Origin: Nocardioides nitrophenolicus
GTDB lineage: Bacteria; Actinomycetota; Actinomycetes; Propionibacteriales; Nocardioidaceae
Direction of reading: 5' to 3'
Length of the DNA stretch: 64,000 bases
Assembly: GCF_016907515.1 (NCBI RefSeq)
Contig: NZ_JAFBBY010000001.1
Location: forward strand, 5,580,001 to 5,644,000
Part shown: positions 55,298-64,000 of the stretch, piece after piece
Numbering within the stretch: the stretch's first letter is position 1
How the letters are laid out: each line of letters starts with the position of its first letter
Program-made: the position numbers and the translations under genes
The notes under the pieces: generated by a model
What the model was told of the DNA's origin: nothing
Database searches by the model: none
What the model saw: only the letters and a program-made list of their open reading frames with translations

Positions 55298-56363
55298 CCG
55301 TCCTGCTCAAGCACGCACGCAGCTGGGGCCCGCTGCTGGCCATCGCCGTGCTGGCGGTCGTGCTGCTGGTCGTCGCCCCGGCCGTGCTCAGCCCGTTCCG
55401 GCTCAACAACCTCGGCAAGTACGTCTGCTGGGCGATCGCCGGCGTCGGCATCGGCCTGGCCTGGGGACGCGGCGGCATGCTCGTCATGGGCCAGGGCGTC
55501 TTCTTCGGGCTCGGCGGCTACGCGATGGCGATGCACCTCAAGCTCGAGGCGGCGATGGCGAGCGGCGGCCCGGACGCCATCCCCGACTTCATGGTCCTGT
55601 ACGGCGACGCGACCATGCCGGGCTGGTGGGAGCCCTTCCGCAGCGGCGCGTTCACGCTGTTCGCCATCGTGGCCGTGCCCGCGGTCGCCGCGGCGATCCT
55701 CGGCTACGCCATCTTCAAGCGGCGGGTGAAGGGCGCCTACTTCGCCATCCTCACCCAGGCGCTGGCGGTCGCCTTCGCGACCTTGCTCATCGCGACCATC
55801 AAGCAGACCGGCGGGTTCAACGGGCTCAACCAGTTCACCCAGTTCTTCGGCTACAACCTCTACGACCCGGTCAACAAGAAGATGATCTACTCGATCGCGG
55901 CGATCGTGCTGATCGCCTGCCTGGTCGTGGTGTGGCAGCTCTACCGCAGCCGCTTCGGGGAGCTGCTGGTCGCCGTCCGCGACGGCGAGGAGCGGGTCCG
56001 CTTCCTCGGCCACGACCCGGCGAACATCAAGCTGGTGGCCTTCGTCCTCGCCGCGGTGATGGCCAGCATCGGTGGGGCGCTGTTCGCGCCTATCACCGGG
56101 ATCATCTCCCCCTCCGACGTGGACGCCACCGCCTCGATCCTGCTCATCGCCGGCGTCGCGCTCGGCGGCCGGGCGCTGCTGCTCGGTCCGGCGCTCGGCG
56201 CGCTCGCAGTCGGCTACGGGCGCACCTACCTCTCGGAGTCCTTCCCCGACCAGTGGACCTACTTCCTCGGCCTGCTGTTCATCGTGGTCATCCTGTTCTT
56301 CCCCTCGGGGCTCGGCAGCGTGTGGTCGCAGGTCACCAGCCGGCTGCGCAAGGAGGGCACGGC

Positions 56364-56367
<4 letters not shown>
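55294..56367 (+). CDS. urtC: Urea ABC transporter permease UrtC
   Basis: A 357-residue LivM-type permease with about ten membrane segments. It shows the family signature NLGKYVCWAIAGVGIGLAWG to GMLVMGQGVFFGLGGYAMAM, a long extracytoplasmic loop before TMS5 (GDATMPGWWEPFRSGAFTLF), and the cytoplasmic EAA-like loop SRFGELLVAVRDGEERVRFL that contacts the ATPases. The ATG overlaps the urtB stop (ATGA), and its own stop overlaps urtD (GTGA). Confidence 0.94.
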
Positions 56368-57108
<741 letters not shown>

Positions 57109-57116
<8 letters not shown>

Positions 57117-57789
57117 GCTGCGCGGAGTCACCGCCGGGTACGGCCGGACCCGGGTGCTGGAGGACGTGTCGATCGAGGTGCCGGCCGGCGGAGCCGTGGC
57201 GATCATGGGCCACAACGGCGCCGGCAAGACGACCCTGCTCCGGGTCGCGGTCGGGCTGCTGCCGGTGATGGCGGGCCAGGTCCTCCTCGACGGCGAGGAC
57301 GTCACCCGGCTGCGGCCCAGCAAGCGGGTCGCCCGGGGACTCGGCTACGTGCCCCAGGGCCAGCTGTCGTTCCCCCAGATGACCACGCTGGAGAACCTCC
57401 ACCTGGTCACCACCGACCGGTCCGCGGTCGACGGCGTGCTGGACACCTTCCCCGCCCTGCGCGAGCTGCTCGGGCGGCGCGCCGGGCTGCTGTCCGGCGG
57501 CCAGCGCCAGCAGCTCGCCATCGCCCGCACCCTGCTGACCCGCCCGCGGCTGCTCATCCTCGACGAGCCGACCGAGGGCATCCAGCCCAATGTGGTCGCC
57601 GAGATCGAGTCGGTGATCACCGCGCTCACCGAGCGGGGCGACCTGTCGGTGCTGCTGGTCGAGCAGCACGTCGGCTTCGCGCTGCGCAGCACCGGCGCCT
57701 ACTACGTGCTGGAGTCCGGGCGAGTCACCTCCTCGGGCACCGGCGGTCCGGGCGCGCTGGACGCCGTCCGCGCGGCGATGGCGGTGTGA
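57109..57789 (+). CDS. urtE: Urea ABC transporter ATP-binding protein UrtE
   Basis: A 226-residue LivF-type ABC ATPase: Walker [11 protein letters not shown]-loop region [20 protein letters not shown], canonical signature [17 protein letters not shown], Walker [13 protein letters not shown] and His switch [10 protein letters not shown]. It overlaps urtD by 8 nt. Only 1 nt separates it from the GTG of ureA, so the importer and urease genes form one transcript. Confidence 0.95.
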
Positions 57790-57790
57790 C

Positions 57791-58093
57791 GTGCACCTGA
57801 CACCGTCCGACACCGAGAAGCTGCTGCTCAGCGTCGCGGGCATGGTCGCCCGCGACCGGCTCGCCCGCGGCGTCCTGCTCAACTACCCCGAGGCGGTGGC
57901 GCTGCTGTCGTGCTGGGTGCTCGAGGAGGCCCGCGCCGGCGCCCTCGTCGCCGAGCTGATGGAGCGCGGCCGCGAGGTCCTCGACCGCAGCCAGGTGCTG
58001 CCCGGGGTCGCCGAGATGATCGTCGACGTCCAGGTCGAGGCCACCTTCCAGGACGGGCGCAAGCTCGTCACCCTGCACCACCCGATCGCATGA
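57791..58093 (+). CDS. ureA: Urease subunit gamma
   Basis: A 100-residue urease gamma subunit of standard length, containing [40 protein letters not shown] and the closing VTLHHPIA. It forms the (alpha-beta-gamma)3 urease that hydrolyses urea to ammonia and carbamate. The GTG at 57791 follows urtE with a 1-nt gap, an unusual direct coupling of importer and enzyme. ureB follows after 10 nt. Confidence 0.97.
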   Translation: MHLTPSDTEKLLLSVAGMVARDRLARGVLLNYPEAVALLSCWVLEEARAGALVAELMERGREVLDRSQVLPGVAEMIVDVQVEATFQDGRKLVTLHHPIA

Positions 58094-58103
58094 GGAGCCA
58101 GCA

Positions 58104-58434
58104 GTGGGCATCGTGACCGAGGGACCGGGCGCCGTACGGGCGGCGCCGGGGACCATCGTGCTGAACGGCGACCGGCGGCCCGACGAGCGGCTGGTCCTGG
58201 TGGTGACCAACACCGGCGACCGGCCGGTCCAGGTCGGCTCCCACTTGCACCTGGTCGACGCCAACAGCGCCCTCGCCTTCGACCGGGAGGCCGCGCACGG
58301 CTTCCGGCTGGACATCCCCGCCGGCACCTCACGGCGCTTCGAGCCGGGCACCTCGCAGCAGGTCGCGCTGGTCGCCCTCCGCGGCGCCCGCGTCGTACCC
58401 GGCATCCAGGTCAAGGCCGACGGGGGTCGGCTCG

Positions 58435-58442
<8 letters not shown>
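58104..58442 (+). CDS. ureB: Urease subunit beta
   Basis: A 112-residue urease beta subunit, a beta-barrel with the conserved stretches [20 protein letters not shown] and [20 protein letters not shown] followed by [14 protein letters not shown]. It carries no metal ligand; it packs against UreC. The GTG start lies 10 nt after ureA with GAGGAG upstream, and the 3' end overlaps ureC by 8 nt. Confidence 0.97.
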
Positions 58443-60141
<1,699 letters not shown>

Positions 60142-60153
60142 GCGCTCTCGGCC

Positions 60154-60813
60154 ATGACCCATCCCGACCTGATCCTGCTGCTGCTCGCAGACGCGCGGCT
60201 GCCCGTCGGTGGGCACACGCAGTCCGGCACGCTCGAGGGAGCGCTCGGCCAAGGGCTCGGCGCCGCCGACGTGCCGAGCTACCTGCGCACCCGGCTGCTC
60301 AGCAGCACCCGGGTCGAGGCCGGGACCGCCGTCGTCGCCCGGGCGAGCGTCGTACGCCGCGGGTCGCTGGTCCCGGTCGAGCGGGCCTGGGCGGCGCGCA
60401 CGGTCTCGCCGGCGCTGCGTGAGGCGTCGCGGGTGCAGGGCCACGCGCTGCTGCGCCTGGCCCGGCGTACCTGGCCCGACGTGGCGCGGCCGCTGGACGA
60501 GGTGCCACGACCGAGCCGGGCCTGCGTCCTCGGCGCGCTCGCCGCCGGGCTCGGCCTGGGCCCCGGCTCGCTGGCCCGGCTGGTTGCCTACGACGACGTC
60601 CAGACGGTGTGCGCCGCCGCCCTCAAGCTGCTGCCGCTCGACCCGGTCACCGTGGCCGGCTGGGTCGCCGAGGCGCTCCCCGGCATCGCCGACCTCGAGA
60701 CCGCCGTGTCCTGGGCCGAGCTGCCCTCCGACATCCCCGCCTGCTCCGCACCCCAGATCGAGACGTGGGCACAGGTCCACGCCGCCAGCACCAGGAGGTT
60801 GTTCCGTGCCTGA
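60154..60813 (+). CDS. ureF: Urease accessory protein UreF
   Basis: A 219-residue all-helical accessory protein that, with UreD, forms the platform through which UreG delivers nickel to urease. The family opening [20 protein letters not shown] is recognisable, as is [20 protein letters not shown] near the C-terminus. It is at the short end for the family. It follows ureC after 12 nt and overlaps ureG by 8 nt. No UreE nickel chaperone lies between ureC and ureF, where it is found in many bacteria. Confidence 0.92.
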   Translation: MTHPDLILLLLADARLPVGGHTQSGTLEGALGQGLGAADVPSYLRTRLLSSTRVEAGTAVVARASVVRRGSLVPVERAWAARTVSPALREASRVQGHALLRLARRTWPDVARPLDEVPRPSRACVLGALAAGLGLGPGSLARLVAYDDVQTVCAAALKLLPLDPVTVAGWVAEALPGIADLETAVSWAELPSDIPACSAPQIETWAQVHAASTRRLFRA

Positions 60814-61495
60814 GCACACCCATCCCCATCGACCACTCCGGCTCGGCGTCTGCGGACCGGTCGGGACCGGCAAGAGCTCCCTCATCGCGCTGCTGTGTCG
60901 TGAGCTGGCCGGCCGGCTGCAGCTCGCCGTCGTCACCAACGACATCTACACCGACGAGGACGCCCGCTTCCTCCGCTCGGCCGGCGTCCTCGATCCCGAC
61001 CGGATCCGCGCGGTCGAGACCGGCGCCTGCCCCCACACCGCGATCCGCGACGACATCAGCGCCAACCTGACCGCGGTGGAGGAGCTGGAGGAGGAGTACC
61101 CGGGACTGGACCTGGTGCTGCTCGAGTCCGGCGGCGACAACCTCACCGCGACCTTCTCCCCCGCCCTCGTCGATGCCCAGGTCTTCGTCCTCGACGTGGC
61201 CGGCGGCGGCGACGTCGCCCGCAAGGGTGGGCCCGGGATCGAGCGGGCCGACCTGCTGGTGGTGAACAAGACCGACCTGGCGCCGTACGTCGGGGTCGAC
61301 CTGCCGCGGATGCTCGCCGACGCGACGGCGGCCCGTGGCGACCGGCCGGTGATCGGACTGTCCCGCACCGACCGGGCCAGCATCGACGCCCTCGTCGCCT
61401 GGGTGGACGACGTCCGCGCGGGGCACGCGTCCGGCGTACTGGTCCCCGTCGATCCGGGCCCGATGGCGCGTCACGTGCATGCTCACGAGCACTGA
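60806..61495 (+). CDS. ureG: Urease accessory GTPase UreG
   Basis: A 229-residue SIMIBI GTPase. The P-loop is GPVGTGKSS (residues 17-25, Lys23), the metal-binding Cys-Pro-His motif lies in [15 protein letters not shown], Walker B is [17 protein letters not shown], and NKTDLAP gives guanine specificity. Histidine-rich ends (EHTHPHRP at the start, HVHAHEH at the stop) could hold nickel and partly replace the missing UreE. The GTG start overlaps ureF; the 3' end overlaps ureD by 17 nt. Confidence 0.96.
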   Translation: MPEHTHPHRPLRLGVCGPVGTGKSSLIALLCRELAGRLQLAVVTNDIYTDEDARFLRSAGVLDPDRIRAVETGACPHTAIRDDISANLTAVEELEEEYPGLDLVLLESGGDNLTATFSPALVDAQVFVLDVAGGGDVARKGGPGIERADLLVVNKTDLAPYVGVDLPRMLADATAARGDRPVIGLSRTDRASIDALVAWVDDVRAGHASGVLVPVDPGPMARHVHAHEH

Positions 61496-62231
61496 GCGCA
61501 CCGCCCGCACGCGAGTGCGGGTCAGTCGCACCGACACCGGACGGTGCCGGGTGCGCAGCACCGTCACCCTCTCCGACCCGACCGCGTCCTCGCTGCGACC
61601 GCTCCTGGTGCACCACGACGCCACGTCCGCGCGGGTGTCGCTCGTACCCGAGGGCGCGCTGCTGCTCGCCGGCGACCGGGTCGAGGTCGATCTCGCCGTC
61701 GACGCCGGCGCCCGCCTCGACGTGATCGAGCCGGGCGGCACCGTCGCGTTCGACATGCGCGGCGGACGGGCCGCGTGGGACGTGCGGATCGCGCTGGGCC
61801 GCGGGGCGGTGCTGACCTGGGCCGGCGAGCCGTTCGTCGTCGCCGCGGGCGCGGCGGTCGCCCGCAGCCTGCGGGTGCGGCTGCGCGACGGCGCCGTGCT
61901 CGCACTGCGGGAGTCACTGGTCCTCGGCAGGCACGGCGAGGAGCCGGGGCGGGTGCACCAGGCCACCGAGGTGGTCACCGGCGCCGGGCCGGTGCTCGTG
62001 GAGGACCTCACCTTCGACGCGCTCACCGCTCCTGCGCTGCTCGGTGGGCACCGGGTGATGAGCTCCGTCCTGCTCGTCGGAGCGCCGCCGAGCGCCCCGG
62101 CCGGACCGGACCGCTTCGACCTGGAGGGCGGCGGCACCCTGTGGCGCCGGCTCGGCGTCCAGGCGCACGAGAGCGACCTGGGCCCGACCTGGCGCGCCGT
62201 GCGTGAGTCGATCGGGTCCGAGGCCGGCTAG
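61479..62231 (+). CDS. ureD: Urease accessory protein UreD
   Basis: A 250-residue beta-helical UreD/UreH protein that docks on urease and channels nickel. The conserved region [20 protein letters not shown] to [20 protein letters not shown] and [19 protein letters not shown] are typical of actinobacterial UreD, which is shorter than the proteobacterial form. The ATG overlaps ureG by 17 nt. Its stop lies in a tandem 12-bp repeat that it shares with the converging AmiC-like gene. It ends the urea cluster. Confidence 0.93.
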   Translation: MLTSTERTARTRVRVSRTDTGRCRVRSTVTLSDPTASSLRPLLVHHDATSARVSLVPEGALLLAGDRVEVDLAVDAGARLDVIEPGGTVAFDMRGGRAAWDVRIALGRGAVLTWAGEPFVVAAGAAVARSLRVRLRDGAVLALRESLVLGRHGEEPGRVHQATEVVTGAGPVLVEDLTFDALTAPALLGGHRVMSSVLLVGAPPSAPAGPDRFDLEGGGTLWRRLGVQAHESDLGPTWRAVRESIGSEAG

Positions 62232-62251
62232 TGGACCCGCTAGTGGACCCG
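62228..62251. repeat. Tandem 12-bp duplication between converging stops
   Basis: CTAGTGGACCCG occurs twice in direct tandem. The first copy holds the ureD TAG stop on the plus strand; the second holds the TAG stop of the AmiC-like gene on the minus strand, with an equal in-frame stop in the first copy. A recent slippage duplication is the simplest explanation. Confidence 0.85.
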
Positions 62252-63316
62252 CGCGATCTGCTCCTCGACCCGGAACTCCAGCCCGTCGGCCGCGGCGACG
62301 TACACGTCCTGGTCGAGGAGGTTGCCGTCGAGGCGCACCAGCCCACGCGGACTCTCGTAGAAGTGCCCACGGGGCAGCGACCGCGCGGCCTCGACGGTGA
62401 GCGCGCCCGCGACCTCACCGACCCGCGCCAGGAACAGGATCGCCTCGTAGCAGGACTCCCCGACCGCGTTCAGCGCCGGCGCCCAGCGGCCCCAGCGCGC
62501 GTAGTAGTCGCGCGCCAGGGCCGAGCCCTCCGCGGTGGCGAGCCGGTCGAAGTAGGCCGCGGCGGCGTACAGTCCCCGGTTGGCCTCCGCTCCCCCGGCG
62601 AGCAGGGTGTTCTCCTCGACCGCCGGGCTCAGCCGCGGCAGCGCTCCGGCCAGCCCGGCGCGTCCGAACTGCCGGTTGAAGTGGACCGCGTCCTGGCCCA
62701 TCAGCAGCATGATGACGCCGTCGACCGGCTCCCGCGCCAGCGCCTCGACCACGCCGCTGAAGTCGCTCGTGCCGAGCGGCAGGTAGGTCTCGCTGACGAT
62801 CCGCGACGGCGTACTCTCCAGGGCGAGCCGGGCCGTGGCGCCGGTGACCCGCGGGAAGACATAGTCGTTCCCGACGATCGCCCAGCGCCCGACGCCGAGC
62901 TGCTCACGCATCCAGTGCGCCGCAGGCAGCAGCTGGTTGATCGGCCGCTCCCCGATCAGGAACAGCCCCGGCGTCTCATCGCCCCCCTCGTGCATCGCGG
63001 CGAACGCATAGACCACCCGGCCGCCGACCCGCCGGGCGATAGCCTGGCGCACCGCGGAGATGTGCCACCCCGCGATCGCCTGCACCCGGCCGGAGTCGAC
63101 CAGCGCACCGACCTCCTCGGCCACCGCCACAGGCTCCCGGCCGGCGTCGACCACCACCAGCTCGACCCGCCGCCCGGCGACGCCGGTGCCGGCGTTCAGC
63201 TGCTCGACCGCGAGCTCGCCACAGGCAAGGCAGGAGGGGCCGTAGAGCCCCGTCGGACCCTGGAGCGGGACGACGAAGGCGACGGACAGGACGTCGTCGC
63301 TGCGCGAAACGGGCAC
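62240..63316 (-). CDS. AmiC-like cytosolic amide/urea sensor (periplasmic-binding fold)
   Basis: A 358-residue type 1 periplasmic-binding protein (VAFVVPLQGPTGLYGPSCLA, AIAGWHISAVRQAIARRVGG, RWAIVGNDYVFPRVTGATAR, GVIMLLMGQDAVHFNRQFGR). It resembles UrtA/AmiC but has no signal peptide or lipobox, so it must stay in the cytoplasm, like AmiC, which senses amides and controls the antiterminator AmiR. Relatives bind short amides or urea. It points at the urease operon and lies divergently next to a MarR gene; no AmiR/ANTAR gene is in view. A regulatory sensor of urea or amides is likely; an ordinary transport role is not. Confidence 0.82.
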   Translation of the reverse strand: MPVSRSDDVLSVAFVVPLQGPTGLYGPSCLACGELAVEQLNAGTGVAGRRVELVVVDAGREPVAVAEEVGALVDSGRVQAIAGWHISAVRQAIARRVGGRVVYAFAAMHEGGDETPGLFLIGERPINQLLPAAHWMREQLGVGRWAIVGNDYVFPRVTGATARLALESTPSRIVSETYLPLGTSDFSGVVEALAREPVDGVIMLLMGQDAVHFNRQFGRAGLAGALPRLSPAVEENTLLAGGAEANRGLYAAAAYFDRLATAEGSALARDYYARWGRWAPALNAVGESCYEAILFLARVGEVAGALTVEAARSLPRGHFYESPRGLVRLDGNLLDQDVYVAAADGLEFRVEEQIARVH

Positions 63317-63438
63317 GGGACCTCCGTGCGGCCTTCGGCTGCTGCGACCGGCGACGCTGCTGGCGACGGATCAACCGGGACGTGGGGTGCGCCACCTAGG
63401 ATAGGGCCCGGACCGTCGTCCGTCCCGAGGAGGCCACG

Positions 63439-63828
63439 ATGACCCACCCGTCGAGCCTCGCCGTCCAGGTACGCCGGGTCGAGGCGGCCCTCCGCGCCGA
63501 GCTCCAGCCGATCCTCGACGAGCACGACCTGACGCTGGAACACTGGCGGATCCTCGCCGTCCTCGCCCACCAGCCGGGGCTGGGAATGACCTCGGTCGCC
63601 ACGGCGGCCGTCGTACCCGCCGCGAGTCTCGCCCGGCATGTCGACAAGCTGGTCGAGCGCGGCCTGCTGATCCGCCGGATCGACCCCGCGGACAAGCGGC
63701 GGGTGGTGGTGGCCCTGTCGCCCCGGGGGGAGGAGTACGCCGGGAGGCTGCGGGAGGTCGAGGGGGCGGTGGTGGACGTGGTGGGTGGGTTCGGTCGGTT
63801 TCGGGATTGGGCAGAGACTGCAGGTTGA
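63439..63828 (+). CDS. MarR-family transcriptional regulator
   Basis: A 129-residue MarR repressor, shorter than the usual 140-160. The winged HTH is clear (EHWRILAVLAHQPGLGMTSV, PAASLARHVDKLVERGLLIR, IDPADKRRVVVALSPRGEEY), but the last dimerisation helix is cut: the final residues FRDWAETAG are encoded by a copy of the palindromic repeat family that also occurs at 9.3-9.8 kb. It diverges from the AmiC-like gene across 122 bp containing a -10-like TAGGAT (63397-63402), so it may control that gene. Ligand unknown. Confidence 0.85.
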   Translation: MTHPSSLAVQVRRVEAALRAELQPILDEHDLTLEHWRILAVLAHQPGLGMTSVATAAVVPAASLARHVDKLVERGLLIRRIDPADKRRVVVALSPRGEEYAGRLREVEGAVVDVVGGFGRFRDWAETAG

Positions 63829-63863
63829 GGGGCTGAATTGTTGCGGTTTGGGACCAAACCGCA
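63803..63863 (-). repeat. Palindromic repeat, copy 4 (inverted)
   Basis: In reverse orientation to the 9.3-kb copies: arms TGCGGTTTGG (63842-63851) and CCAAACCGCA (63854-63863), then on the minus strand CAACAATTCAGCC and the second half as GGGATTGGGCAGAGACTGCA (63803-63822) read on the plus strand. The second half lies inside the MarR coding sequence and its stop codon. Confidence 0.88.
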
Positions 63864-63882
63864 TGCGTGAGGGCTCGTGAAC

Positions 63883-63904
63883 TGCGGTTTGGGACCAAAC
63901 CGCA
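63883..63904. repeat. Palindromic repeat, copy 5 (arms only)
   Basis: A second perfect dyad TGCGGTTTGG / CCAAACCGCA (2-nt centre GA) 19 bp after copy 4, without a recognisable second half. A short inverted pair CTGACG / CGTCAG (63905-63925) follows it. Confidence 0.85.
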
Positions 63905-64000
63905 ACTGACGAACCGGGCCCGTCAGCTGCGCCAGTCGCCAGCAGCCCAGGCAGACGGGTCGGCGGCCCGGGCGACTGCTCCTGCCCAACCGGGTGGTCA

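Overview
The window is high-GC DNA (about 70% by eye) with GTG/TTG starts, short intergenic gaps and many ATGA or GTGA gene overlaps. Gene content points to an actinobacterium close to Nocardioides: a GarA-like FHA protein in the gcvH neighbourhood, RbpA, HelR with a rifamycin-associated element, an F420-type LLM oxidoreductase and a mycothiol-dependent maleylpyruvate-isomerase-family protein. The genus is inferred from overall character, not from a marker gene. No rRNA, tRNA, CRISPR array, prophage or complete insertion sequence was seen.

Layout. 0-7.1 kb is the conserved block DUF1290 - DUF881 - gcvH - FHA protein - MerR (FtsR type) - DUF151 nuclease - MerR - glycine riboswitch - gcvP, in the same order as Rv1824-Rv1832 of Mycobacterium tuberculosis. 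7.1-9.3 kb adds a serine hydrolase and a thioesterase, followed by 0.6 kb of non-coding DNA with three copies of a palindromic repeat. 9.9-19.2 kb holds rmuC, fdhD, pepN, a cyclophilin lipoprotein, SDR, LLM, HD-domain and DinB genes. 19.2-22.06 kb looks accessory: a lipoprotein, a frameshifted HExxH metalloprotease, small unknown proteins and a geneless stretch. 22-28 kb is a run of regulator/effector pairs (MerR/NTF2, TetR/hydrolase, HxlR/dehalogenase-like protein plus MFS pump), several with visible operators. 28-31.6 kb has a methyltransferase abutting an acetyltransferase remnant, an ECF sigma factor with a probable membrane partner, DUF3224 and an SDR. 31.7-34.4 kb has a VOC protein and helR preceded by a rifamycin-associated element. 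34.4-37.4 kb is a minus-strand six-gene operon headed by a TetR regulator. 37.5-43.4 kb is metabolic (FAD oxidase, SDR, zinc alcohol dehydrogenase). 43.4-50.5 kb contains an XRE-MurA fusion, a phosphodiesterase, an MFS protein, rbpA, fxsA, ppm1 and lnt. 50.5-52.9 kb has Lrp, a 5'-3' exonuclease and an unknown membrane protein.

53.1-62.2 kb is a complete urea module: the UrtABCDE ABC importer followed without a break by urease UreABC and accessory genes UreF, UreG and UreD (no UreE). It would take up urea and hydrolyse it to ammonia. A leaderless urea/amide-type periplasmic-binding-fold protein (AmiC-like) points back at the urease genes, and a MarR regulator diverges from it. The tail of that MarR gene is formed by another copy of the palindromic repeat seen at 9.3-9.8 kb.

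The most unusual items are: the dispersed palindromic repeat that supplies a protein terminus; the HTH-MurA fusion; the dehalogenase-fold protein that has lost its catalytic histidine; the AmiC-like sensor beside urease; the hairpin-rich 397-bp gap before lnt; and the doubly truncated junction at 28.75 kb.
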